From NCBI RefSeq assembly GCF_021535045.1, contig NZ_CP091056.1, forward strand, positions 1,116,001 to 1,180,000: a stretch of DNA of 64,000 nt, in the 5' to 3' direction. Source of the stretch: Ornithinimicrobium sp. INDO-MA30-4. GTDB lineage: Bacteria > Actinomycetota > Actinomycetes > Actinomycetales > Dermatophilaceae. The notes under the pieces were generated by a model. The model was not told the DNA's origin, did no database searches, and saw only the letters and a program-made list of their open reading frames with translations. Of the stretch, positions 1 through 7,615 are shown piece by piece (positions within the stretch are counted from its first letter, which is position 1; each line of letters starts with the position of its first letter). A program made the position numbers and the translations under genes.

Positions 1-35
1 ATGTTGGGCTGCTCCCACACTGGCTGTGCGCTCAT
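1..35 (-). CDS. 5' end of a gene divergent from lexA (partial)
   Basis: On the minus strand an ATG at 35 is preceded by a strong ribosome binding site (TAGGAGGAGCC, complement of about 36-46). It reads MSAQPVWEQPN before running off the window edge, so only 11 codons are visible. In mycobacteria the gene divergent from lexA encodes a LysM cell-wall protein (Rv2719c) sharing an SOS-controlled promoter region. This gene sits in the same position, but 11 residues cannot establish identity. Confidence 0.5.
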   Translation of the reverse strand, partial: MSAQPVWEQPN

Positions 36-193
36 GGCTCCTCCTAAGGGACCTACGATCCGGTTCGTCTGCTTGATCGGACTGCTGCCTAGCCGGACTG
101 CTGGGGTCACTGACCCTCCGCCTTGCTACTACACGTTCGATCGTACGCTTGTCCTATTATTAGCACGGACGTACGAAGAAGTCGACACGCGGA

Positions 194-209
194 TCGAACA
201 AATGTTTGT
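194..209. promoter_or_regulatory. LexA (SOS) box
   Basis: TCGAACAAATGTTTGT matches the actinobacterial SOS operator TCGAAC-N4-GTTCGA perfectly in the left half and at four of six positions in the right half. It lies about 100 bp before lexA and about 160 bp before the divergent minus-strand gene, so it could control both. Autoregulation of lexA through such a box is general in this group. Confidence 0.75.
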
Positions 210-234
210 TTCCTGGCCTGGCCACTCGTACGAT
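206..234 (+). promoter_or_regulatory. Putative lexA promoter
   Basis: TTGTTT (206-211) and TACGAT (229-234) are separated by 17 bp and resemble a SigA-type -35/-10 pair. The -35 element overlaps the right half of the LexA box, so bound LexA would block polymerase. The rest of 36-312 shows no convincing gene. Confidence 0.45.
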
Positions 235-312
235 GTGTTCACACCAAGTATTTGAGCAGGGACCACCGACATACCTGCTGACCTGGGTTTATACCAATAA
301 GGGGCAGAGCTG

Positions 313-1023
313 ATGGCCGAAATTCACGACTTGCCGGAGCGCGAAGGCGCCAGCGAGCTGACCAAGCGTCAGACCCGCGTGCTCGAAGTCATCCGTGACT
401 CCATTGACGACCATGGTTACCCGCCAAGTTTGCGCGAAATCGGCGAGGCGGTTGGGCTGACCTCTCCCTCTTCGGTGGCCCACCAACTCAAGATGCTAGA
501 GCGCAAGGGCTACTTGCGCCGTGACCCCAATCGACCTCGCGCCATCGAGGTTGTGTTGCCAGGGCGTGCACACGACCAAGCGGGCTACCGACGAGCAGAG
601 CCAGAAGAAGTCGTCGAGGATGAAGCCGCACGCCGCGAGGCGTTCCCCGAAGCCGCCTACGTTCCCGTGGTTGGCCAGATCGCGGCCGGTGGGCCCATCC
701 TCGCCGAGCAATCCGTCGAAGAAGTATTTCCGCTGCCAAAGCAACTCGTGGGCGACGGTGAGCTCTTCCTTCTGAAGGTGGTCGGCGACTCGATGATCGA
801 CGCCGCCATTTGTGATGGTGACTGGGTTGTGGTGCATCGTCAGCAGCATGCCGACAACGGGGACATCGTTGCAGCGCTCTTGGACAACGAGGCGACAGTG
901 AAAACGTTCAAGCGGACAGCCAACAAGGTTTGGCTGATGCCGCACAACGAGTCGTTCGACCCGATCGACGGCGACTACGCGGTGATCATGGGTAAGGTCA
1001 CCGCGGTATTGCGTCGGGTGTGA
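313..1023 (+). CDS. lexA: LexA repressor, SOS response
   Basis: LexA represses the SOS regulon and is inactivated by RecA-stimulated self-cleavage. The 236-residue protein has an N-terminal winged-helix domain (about residues 15-82, including the [19 protein letters not shown] recognition region), an acidic linker, and a C-terminal S24 peptidase domain. The cleavage site is Ala125-Gly126 (QIAAGGP). The catalytic Ser160 lies in GDSMIDAAI and Lys197 in TVKTF. Length and domain order are typical. The ATG follows a GGGGCAG-like ribosome binding site and the frame is intact. An SOS box lies about 100 bp upstream, indicating autoregulation. Confidence 0.97.
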   Translation: MAEIHDLPEREGASELTKRQTRVLEVIRDSIDDHGYPPSLREIGEAVGLTSPSSVAHQLKMLERKGYLRRDPNRPRAIEVVLPGRAHDQAGYRRAEPEEVVEDEAARREAFPEAAYVPVVGQIAAGGPILAEQSVEEVFPLPKQLVGDGELFLLKVVGDSMIDAAICDGDWVVVHRQQHADNGDIVAALLDNEATVKTFKRTANKVWLMPHNESFDPIDGDYAVIMGKVTAVLRRV

Positions 1024-1039
1024 CCGGCCTCGTCGTCAC

Positions 1040-1978
1040 CTAGCCGTCTAGTCGACCGGTGTCTTCCTCAGCCACAAGGTCGGCGGTGAGCCTCGGCAAC
1101 ACGTCTGCCAAGAGCGCATCCACCTTGACGCTTGCGTCAGCGTCGCCTCGCGTTTGCCCACGAGTCAGAATGACGACGGGCTTGCCCTCGGCTTTAGCGG
1201 CACGCACAAAGCGATAACCGCTCATCACCTGCAGCGACGACCCCACCACCAACAGTGCCCGGCTTCGCCCTAGCAACTCGTAGGCCGCGTCGACCCTGGG
1301 CTTGGGCACCGAGCCGCCAAAGAAAACCACGTCCGGCTTAAGTTTGTTGCTCTCGCATCGAGAGCAGTGCGCCAAAACGAAAGAGTCGACCCGCTCTTGG
1401 TCGATCAGCACATCACCGTCGGGGCGAATTTCACCCGCCTGCACATCAAAGTTGGGGTTCGCTAGCGTCAGCCAGCGGTGCACGGTAGCCCGGGAGAAGG
1501 CCGCAGAGCAGTCCAGGCACGTCACTCGCCCTAAGGTGCCATGCAGCTCAAGCACTTGCTCGGCGCCTGCCCGCTGATGCAATCCGTCAACATTTTGCGT
1601 CACGATCGAGGTGAGAAAGCCAGCGCGCTCGATGTCCGCCAGAGCGTAGTGCGCACGATTCGGCTCAGCCTGTTGAAAACGGGTCCAGCCGGTATAGGCC
1701 CGCGACCAGTAGCGTCTACGCCCGGCCTCATCTGCGAGGAACTCGCTGTACTGCATCAGGGTAACCCGGCGCTGGCCGTCGGGCCCGCGATAGTCCGGTA
1801 TGCCGGAGGCGGTGGACATTCCCGCGCCGGTAAGAACCATGACACCGGCCCGGCCGACAATATCAAGAACCTGCTGGTAGTCAGCCTCGGCAACAGGCCT
1901 AGCCGGCGGGAGGTGAGCGTCGTTGACACACGGACAGCCTAAGTCACCGCTTCGGCAATGTGACGGTGAAGGTCGCAC
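1040..1978 (-). CDS. Sir2-family NAD-dependent protein deacylase
   Basis: Sirtuins remove acyl groups from lysines using NAD and release nicotinamide and O-acyl-ADP-ribose. The NAD-binding signatures TGAGMSTASGIPDYRG and TQNVDGLH are clear, followed by the catalytic His in LELHG. A structural zinc site is given by two Cys pairs (CLDC and CSRC). The 3' end is intact. The start is uncertain: the frame runs back into the kinase gene upstream, and between that gene's stop and the first conserved motif there is no ATG, GTG or TTG in frame. A GTG at 1978, overlapping the kinase end by about 35 bp, is the best candidate; a small unseen indel is the alternative. Co-directional with the two-component system before it. 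Confidence 0.88.
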   Translation of the reverse strand: MRPSPSHCRSGDLGCPCVNDAHLPPARPVAEADYQQVLDIVGRAGVMVLTGAGMSTASGIPDYRGPDGQRRVTLMQYSEFLADEAGRRRYWSRAYTGWTRFQQAEPNRAHYALADIERAGFLTSIVTQNVDGLHQRAGAEQVLELHGTLGRVTCLDCSAAFSRATVHRWLTLANPNFDVQAGEIRPDGDVLIDQERVDSFVLAHCSRCESNKLKPDVVFFGGSVPKPRVDAAYELLGRSRALLVVGSSLQVMSGYRFVRAAKAEGKPVVILTRGQTRGDADASVKVDALLADVLPRLTADLVAEEDTGRLDG

Positions 1979-3428
1979 CCTGGTCACTGGAACCCACCTC
2001 GACCGCCCCGCCATGAGCACCGACCACTGCGTCCACGATGCTCAGCCCAAGGCCCGTCGACCCAGCTTTGCGCGACCGGGAATCGTCGCCCCGGGCGAAT
2101 CTCTCAAATATCCGCTCGCGCACATTGTCCTGAATGCCCGGGCCGTCATCCGCGACGGAGAAAGCAGCGCTGTTCGTGGCAGATCCAGCCCGAAGCGTCG
2201 TCGTGATCGTCGTACCTTCAGGGGTGTGCACTTTGGCATTGGCCAACAGGTTCACCAAGACTTGTTGCAGGCGAGCCGCATCGCCGATGACCTCAACTGG
2301 CTCGTCGGGGAGGTTGAGCACCCACCGGTGGTCTCCCCCAGCAACACGCGCATCACTGACCGTATCGATCGTTAGCAGCGAAAGATCGACGGTATCCCGC
2401 TCCAACGGCCTGCCAGCATCAAGCCGAGCCAGCAGGAGGAGATCTTCGACGAGCCCCTGCATTCGCAGCGATTCAGACTCGACCCGTCCCAGGCCATGGA
2501 CGATCTCTGGGGGCACCTGGGCATTACTGCGGCGGGACAACTCTGCATACCCACGGATTGAGGCCAGCGGCGTGCGCAACTCGTGCGAGGCGTCAGCGAC
2601 GAATTGACGCACCCGCTGCTCGCTTTCGTGCCGAAACTGCAGGGCACTTTCCATCGTGTCCAGCAAATTGTTGAGGGCTAGTCCGACTTGACCGACCTCA
2701 GTTGCGGGGTTCGTGTCACGGTCCCCGACTCTGAGCGCCAGGGCGACCTCCCCCAGGTGCAAGTCCTGCCGCGAAACCTCGCTGGCGGTTCCGGCCACCC
2801 TGCCTAGGGGCGCCAGGCTGCGACGGACCAGGAACGCAACACCAAACGCGGCCGCGATCAGGGACGCAAGCGCAACAACACCTAGGGTCCAGATCAGCTG
2901 CCGCGTGATGGCCTGCACTCCGCTGGATGACAAACCGATCACAGAGGTTTGACCAGCCTCGAAGCGAGCCAAGACCCGATACTCACCAATGCCATCCCCT
3001 AGATCAACGGTTTGTGCCCTATTCGAAGACGGCACCTCCAGCAGCAGTTGAGTCTGCGCTTGCGTGAGGTCGGTCGCGATGTTCTGAGGGCTGGAGAACT
3101 CATCCGATGCAGTGATGACGGCACCGGTGTCGTCGAACTTAATCGCCAAGAAGGATGTTCCTCCACCAGGGGGGCCAAGTTGTCCGCCTCGTGGAGACTC
3201 ACCCTCCCCAGCCCGAGGGCTTTGAAGGTCACTATTGTCGCCGGGGACGCCACCCAGGATCACGTTGGCGGTCGACTCGAGGTCTTGATCAAGGTTTGCG
3301 GTCAGGGACCTCTGCAAGGTCACGACGGTCAAGCCCCCCACTGCCGTCAAAACTCCCGTGATCAGCACCAAAACCCACACGACGAGCGTGCGTCGCAGGG
3401 TCCAAGGCGTGCGGCTACTAACGGTCAT
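1944..3428 (-). CDS. Membrane sensor histidine kinase (MprB/TrcS-like)
   Basis: This 494-residue kinase is the sensor partner of the response regulator just upstream. It has a transmembrane segment at about 14-36, an extracytoplasmic region rich in Gly and Pro near 75-90, a second transmembrane segment at about 178-201, a HAMP linker, and a HisKA domain with phospho-acceptor His282 in ADASHELRTPLAS. The C-terminal HATPase domain carries N, G1 (DDGPGI) and G2 (GLGLSI) boxes. The frame is complete. The stimulus cannot be deduced; the family includes MprB and TcrS/TrcS sensors. Its 3' end overlaps the likely start of the sirtuin gene. Confidence 0.92.
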   Translation of the reverse strand: MTVSSRTPWTLRRTLVVWVLVLITGVLTAVGGLTVVTLQRSLTANLDQDLESTANVILGGVPGDNSDLQSPRAGEGESPRGGQLGPPGGGTSFLAIKFDDTGAVITASDEFSSPQNIATDLTQAQTQLLLEVPSSNRAQTVDLGDGIGEYRVLARFEAGQTSVIGLSSSGVQAITRQLIWTLGVVALASLIAAAFGVAFLVRRSLAPLGRVAGTASEVSRQDLHLGEVALALRVGDRDTNPATEVGQVGLALNNLLDTMESALQFRHESEQRVRQFVADASHELRTPLASIRGYAELSRRSNAQVPPEIVHGLGRVESESLRMQGLVEDLLLLARLDAGRPLERDTVDLSLLTIDTVSDARVAGGDHRWVLNLPDEPVEVIGDAARLQQVLVNLLANAKVHTPEGTTITTTLRAGSATNSAAFSVADDGPGIQDNVRERIFERFARGDDSRSRKAGSTGLGLSIVDAVVGAHGGAVEVGSSDQGATFTVTLPKR

Positions 3429-3431
3429 CGC

Positions 3432-4162
3432 CTAGGTGGCCGGCTTCAGGACGTAGCCTGCGCCGCGCATTGTGTGGATCATCGGCGAGTGCCCGTGGTC
3501 GATCTTTTGCGCAGGTAAGAGATGTACAACTCAACGATGTTGGCTTGACCACCAAAGTCGTAGTTCCACACTCGGTCTAAGATCTGGGACTTCGAGAGGA
3601 CGCGCTTGGGATTGCGCATCAGGAAACGCAACAACTCAAACTCTGTCGCCGTCAACGACACTTCTTGGCCTGCACGGCGGACCTCGTGGGAATCTTCGTC
3701 TAGGGTCAGGTCGCCAACGACGACCGTCGATGATGATTCGGTCGCGACCATCACCGTGCGGCGCATCAAGGCACGGACCCGCGCGACAACCTCCTCTAGC
3801 GAAAAGGGCTTGGTCACGTAGTCATCGCCGCCTGCAGTCAGCCCAGCAACACGATCTTCCACCGCGTCCTTCGCAGTGAGGAAGAGCACGGGAACCTCGG
3901 GCGCATCGGCACGCATACGCCGTAGAACTTCGAGACCATCAAAGTCGGGGAGCATCCAGTCAAGGACAACTGCGTCGGGCTGGAAGTCGCGCGCCACCTT
4001 CACGGCCTGTGCCCCATCCCCCGCGCTGGCTACTTCCCAGCCTTCGTAGCGCAGTGCCATCGACAGCAATTCAGTGAGGTGCTGTTCGTCGTCGACAACG
4101 AGAACACGCACGGGAGAGCCATCGAGTCGGGTCAAAGTTGGCGTGGCAGATCGGGAAGTCAT
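3432..4162 (-). CDS. OmpR-family response regulator (frameshifted near the 3' end)
   Basis: The receiver domain has acidic residues in VVDDE, phospho-acceptor Asp68 in VLDWMLPD and Lys98 in LTAKD. It is followed by an OmpR/PhoB winged helix (EFELLRFLMRNPKRVLSKSQILDRVW). The open frame stops early after LRKRSTTGTRR. Reading through the T run at 3505-3508 with one extra base restores the standard ending (LRKKIDHGHSPMIHTMRGAGYVL) and a TAG at 3434-3432, four bases before the kinase start. The break is therefore almost certainly a one-base deletion in a homopolymer. It forms an operon with the kinase downstream. Confidence 0.93.
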
Positions 4163-4195
4163 AGTGCTACCTAATCTGCCACACGTAGCAGGGAC

Positions 4196-5263
4196 CTATG
4201 CCCTACCTGTGACCTTGCTGTGCGCCACTGCTTCCACAGCAAGGTCGACATCGGCGAGGCTGTTCCACACGTGAAAGGCGATGCGAGCACAGCCCGCCCT
4301 TGAGGAGATTTTCCCGCCCGCTGCCTCGAAGGCTCGCACCAGGTCGGCACCAGGATCTGCGAGCGTCACGACAGGGGTCACGCCGGGAGCTTGACCGATC
4401 CTGGACCGGAACTCATTAGCGAGGCTTACGTCATGGTCCCTGATCGCCTGCGTTGGCACCTGCGCGAACAGTTCCATTGCTACCAGTCCCGCCGACCAGC
4501 AAAACCACGCAGGTGAGACGTCAAACCGCCGAGCGTCCGTAGCCAGATCCATCTCTGGCCCGTACACGGAGTCCCAGACGGACTCACCGGCATACCAGCC
4601 TGCGTTGTTAGGACGCAGCAGATCACTCGCCCGAGGGCTAATCGTCATATAGGCCGTGCCTCGCGGCTGGCAGAGCCACTTGTATGCAGAGCACACAGTG
4701 ATATCAAACAGGCTCGCCTCAATGGGCAGCCACCCCGCAGCTTGAGTGGTGTCGCAGAGCGTCATAGCGTCGCAGTCACGCGCAGCTCCCAGCACTGCCT
4801 CCAGATCAACCAGGGAGCCACACGCGCTTTGAGCCAAACTAAACACGACCAGATCGGTGCTCGGCCGAATTGCTTCCGCGAGATCGGCGCGAGGCACCTG
4901 ACGAACCTGCAGACCCGTGTCTTGCTGGACGAGGAAAGGAAAAATCATCGAGGTGAAGTCCTCGGCGATCACAACCACTTCCGCATTCGGGGGCAAGGAT
5001 GTCGCGATGGTCCCAGCGAACACACTCGTCATCGATCCAACGGAAACGGCTGATGCAGGCACTTTCACCATGCGGGCATAGGCGGCTCGACTGGCCTCGA
5101 CGTCTGCCCCCAGCGCGACGGGGTCGGTGTCGCCACGTTGCCACTGGCTCATCAGGTCCGACATGGCCGAGACCACGGGAATGGGCGGCAGACCTACGGT
5201 CGAGGCGTTGAGGTAACCCGTCGTTGCGGCAAACGAACGCTGCAAAGTGTGGAGTGCGGTCAT
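4196..5263 (-). CDS. Class V aminotransferase / cysteine desulfurase-like enzyme
   Basis: A PLP-dependent fold-type I enzyme of the class V family, about 355 residues. The PLP-contacting DTTQAAG and the Schiff-base Lys in CSAYKWLCQPRG are visible. N-terminal YLNASTVGLPP resembles the substrate-binding start of selenocysteine lyase or cysteine desulfurase-like proteins and of isopenicillin epimerase-like proteins. Substrate is not predictable. I choose the ATG at 5263 because conserved sequence begins there; an in-frame ATG at 5296 would add 11 residues without an evident ribosome binding site. It follows the AIM24-like gene on the same strand. The A+T-rich stretch 5297-5331 may hold its own promoter. 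Confidence 0.8.
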   Translation of the reverse strand: MTALHTLQRSFAATTGYLNASTVGLPPIPVVSAMSDLMSQWQRGDTDPVALGADVEASRAAYARMVKVPASAVSVGSMTSVFAGTIATSLPPNAEVVVIAEDFTSMIFPFLVQQDTGLQVRQVPRADLAEAIRPSTDLVVFSLAQSACGSLVDLEAVLGAARDCDAMTLCDTTQAAGWLPIEASLFDITVCSAYKWLCQPRGTAYMTISPRASDLLRPNNAGWYAGESVWDSVYGPEMDLATDARRFDVSPAWFCWSAGLVAMELFAQVPTQAIRDHDVSLANEFRSRIGQAPGVTPVVTLADPGADLVRAFEAAGGKISSRAGCARIAFHVWNSLADVDLAVEAVAHSKVTGRA

Positions 5264-5331
5264 ACCCTCAGGGTGCAACAATCTTAACCATGACACAAGT
5301 ACATGTATTTTTTGTTATCCATTAGATTAAG

Positions 5332-6042
5332 TTATGCACATCGAGCCTCATCCAGGCGGGGCCTACTGAGCGCCCGTGGCCACCACACCTCCGAAGGCTG
5401 GACCAGCACATACCCTTGACCACCGAAGCGCATCTGCAGTGCCTCGCCAGTGCCGCCTCGCATCATTGATCCGAGTCCACCGGTGTCGATCTTGATGTCC
5501 ATATTGACGCCGGCCGTCCACATCACCACGGCTTGTGCGTCCGCGAAGGTCGGCGCTGACGCAACATCGAGTGCGATCGGGTCACCCTTAGTCGTGACGG
5601 CAACATACCCAGTCCCACGCAGGCTGACGTTATACATGCCACCGGTCATCATGCCGCCACGGGCTTGAATGCGGTGGATATCCCAGTCAATGGATGAGGA
5701 AAAGGCAAGGACGCTGGACCCATTCACCGAAATCTCATCGTTTTCCAGGTACATCACCTGAATTTCCTTGGCCTGGTCAGCGACGAAGAGCTCGCCATTG
5801 CCCTCACAGTTCATCATCTTGACCCCCTCACCGGTCATCGCCGACTTCAAGATCTTGTTGAACCCGCCAGAGCCCTTGTTCTGAAAACGCACATCGCCCT
5901 GATAGGCGACCATCGATCCGGTGAGGGCCAACACGGGCCCGTATGCCATCGAGATCTTGAGGAGTTTCTTGTTTTGCAGGACGAAGGGATCAGTCGACTG
6001 GTTCTCTTTGAAGTCTTTAAACAGGGATCCGTGGATGGCCAT
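5332..6042 (-). CDS. AIM24 family protein
   Basis: The 236-residue protein shows the AIM24 family's beta-rich pattern with many Gly and aromatic positions (GPVLALTGSMVAYQGDV, GGFNKILKSAMTGEG, GMYNVSLRGTGYVAVTTKG, GQGYVLVQPSEVWWP). Bacterial members are widespread in actinobacteria but have no assigned biochemical role; the family is named after a yeast mitochondrial biogenesis factor. The start at 6042 has an AAGGG ribosome binding site about 10 bases upstream. It is transcribed divergently from the small Pro-rich protein at 6144. The frame is intact. Confidence 0.85.
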   Translation of the reverse strand: MAIHGSLFKDFKENQSTDPFVLQNKKLLKISMAYGPVLALTGSMVAYQGDVRFQNKGSGGFNKILKSAMTGEGVKMMNCEGNGELFVADQAKEIQVMYLENDEISVNGSSVLAFSSSIDWDIHRIQARGGMMTGGMYNVSLRGTGYVAVTTKGDPIALDVASAPTFADAQAVVMWTAGVNMDIKIDTGGLGSMMRGGTGEALQMRFGGQGYVLVQPSEVWWPRALSRPRLDEARCA

Positions 6043-6143
6043 GGTGTGGTCAGCCCTTTCGTGGGTGGGTACCTATAACTATGCTGCAAATACGTGCCTC
6101 AAGGAAGAGTGCACGCACTACTGGCTGATACCAAGGAGTCACG

Positions 6144-6572
6144 ATGGGATTTCTGGACAAAGCCAAGGCCGCAGCCAACGACCTTGCAGCAAAAGCAGAC
6201 ACAGCAATCAATCAGGCGACCCAATCGGGCGGCGAGCGCGAGACCGATCGATACCTGCGCGATCTAGGCATTCTTGCGTTTCGCGCCGAGCGCGGTGAGC
6301 CCGTGGATGAGGAAGCACGTCAACGAGCGCTCAAAGCACTCTCTGACTTTGAGCAGCAAGGAAGATTGGGCTCGCTGCACTTGTCCCACACTGACCCGCC
6401 ACCACCCGGGGGTCCGCCCCCTCCCCCTGGAGGCATGGCGCCCCCGCCGCCAAGCGGCGGTCCCCAGGATGACGATTCGGGGCAACAGCCTCCGGCACCC
6501 GACGGCGGGCCACGGCCTGACTCGGGTCAACGGCCACCTCCGCCACCGCCTCCGCCCTCCTTCTCGGGGTAG
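6144..6572 (+). CDS. Small protein with helical N-terminus and Pro-rich tail, unknown function
   Basis: A 142-residue protein in two parts. The N-terminal ~85 residues are charged and probably helical (start MGFLDKAKAAANDLAAKADTA). The C-terminal ~57 residues are low complexity, with runs of Pro and Gly such as PPPPGGPPPPPGG. No signal peptide or membrane segment is seen. The ATG has an excellent ribosome binding site (AAGGAG at 6133). The N-terminus resembles short actinobacterial proteins often described as antitoxin-like, but no toxin partner is adjacent, so I assign no function. Repetitive Pro codons make the tail prone to sequencing error. Confidence 0.75.
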   Translation: MGFLDKAKAAANDLAAKADTAINQATQSGGERETDRYLRDLGILAFRAERGEPVDEEARQRALKALSDFEQQGRLGSLHLSHTDPPPPGGPPPPPGGMAPPPPSGGPQDDDSGQQPPAPDGGPRPDSGQRPPPPPPPPSFSG

Positions 6573-6643
6573 GCACATCGGCCCTAGCCGTTCGCGAATA
6601 GCGTTCCACGGTATAACTGCACATTTGCCTATAGGCTAAGAGC

Positions 6644-7606
6644 ATGTTTGACGCAGCGGGTTTACGAGTCATGCGCGCGATTGCAGATCACGGGAGTTTC
6701 ACCGCGGCTGCCCAATCGTTGGGCTACACCCAACCCGCCATCTCACAGATGGTGCGTCGGCTAGAAGAGCGCTCGGGTACAGTTCTGGTTGAACGCAACG
6801 GGCGCTCAGTGCGCCTGACGCAGGCTGGTCGCGTGCTGGCTAGGCATGCCGTCAATGTTCTCGCGGCTCTTGATAATGCTGAGGCTGAGATCGCCTCAAT
6901 AGCTGGCTTGCAAAGCGGCCGAGTCCGCCTGATGGCGTTTCCGTCGTCGTCTGCGACGTTGGTGCCACGTGCCTTAGCCAAGGTCAAGACTGAATTTCCC
7001 GGAGTCACGGTCAGCTTTTCAGAAGGCGAGCCGCCGCAATCTCTTGCTGCCATCCGGGAGGGCACCAAGGACCTGGCAGTGGCCTTCGTTTACGACGACG
7101 ATGACCCAATCAAAGGTGACGATGACCTGACAGGTCTCGTCGTCCTTGATGTGATGGTCGACCCAGTTCGCATTGCTTTGCCAGCTAACCACCGGTTGGC
7201 CGAGCTGGCCGTGGTGCCCCTGCATGAATTGACCGACGAATCATGGATTGCCGGGTGTGAGCGCTGTCGTGGACATTTGCTGGCCTTGGCTGGCCGCAAT
7301 GACTTTGTGCCTGACGTGTCTTTTGAGACCGAAGACTACGTCGCTGTCCTTGGCCTGGTCGCGGCTGGCCTTGGGGTGGCGCTGGTCCCCGAATTGATTC
7401 TGCATTCGGCTAGCCACCCAGGCGTGGTCACTCGCTCCATCTCGCCGTCGTCAAAGCGGACGATTCGCATCGTCACGACACCAGACTTGCAGCGAGTCCC
7501 TGCGGTGTCGGCCACTCTTGATGCTCTCTGCGCTAGTGCTCGAGAAATCCAGTCCGAGCCGATGCGCGACGGAACACCAAGCGGCTATCCCGCGCTGTCG
7601 ACATAG
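6644..7606 (+). CDS. LysR-family transcriptional regulator
   Basis: A 320-residue regulator with an N-terminal winged helix-turn-helix (RAIADHGSFTAAAQSLGYTQPAISQMVRRLE, given here in part: GSFTAAAQSLGYTQPAIS) and a C-terminal periplasmic-binding-protein-like effector domain (about residues 90-300). The effector is unknown. The 71-bp upstream gap contains TATAAC at 6612-6617 as a possible -10 and a perfect 10-bp palindrome GCCTATAGGC at 6627-6636, immediately before the start. Both are plausible targets for autoregulation. The gene is convergent with comEC, with only nine bases between the two stops. Neighbours give no firm clue to its regulon. Confidence 0.9.
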   Translation: MFDAAGLRVMRAIADHGSFTAAAQSLGYTQPAISQMVRRLEERSGTVLVERNGRSVRLTQAGRVLARHAVNVLAALDNAEAEIASIAGLQSGRVRLMAFPSSSATLVPRALAKVKTEFPGVTVSFSEGEPPQSLAAIREGTKDLAVAFVYDDDDPIKGDDDLTGLVVLDVMVDPVRIALPANHRLAELAVVPLHELTDESWIAGCERCRGHLLALAGRNDFVPDVSFETEDYVAVLGLVAAGLGVALVPELILHSASHPGVVTRSISPSSKRTIRIVTTPDLQRVPAVSATLDALCASAREIQSEPMRDGTPSGYPALST

Positions 7607-7615
7607 GTCTAGCCC

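Noticed and set aside
1..255. 84-codon plus-strand open frame at the window start
   Set aside because: No ribosome binding site or recognisable family; it covers the SOS box, the lexA promoter and the start of a divergent gene.
6400..6572. Pro-rich codon run as a DNA repeat element
   Set aside because: It lies in frame at the end of a protein gene with a good ribosome binding site, so a disordered Pro-rich tail explains it.
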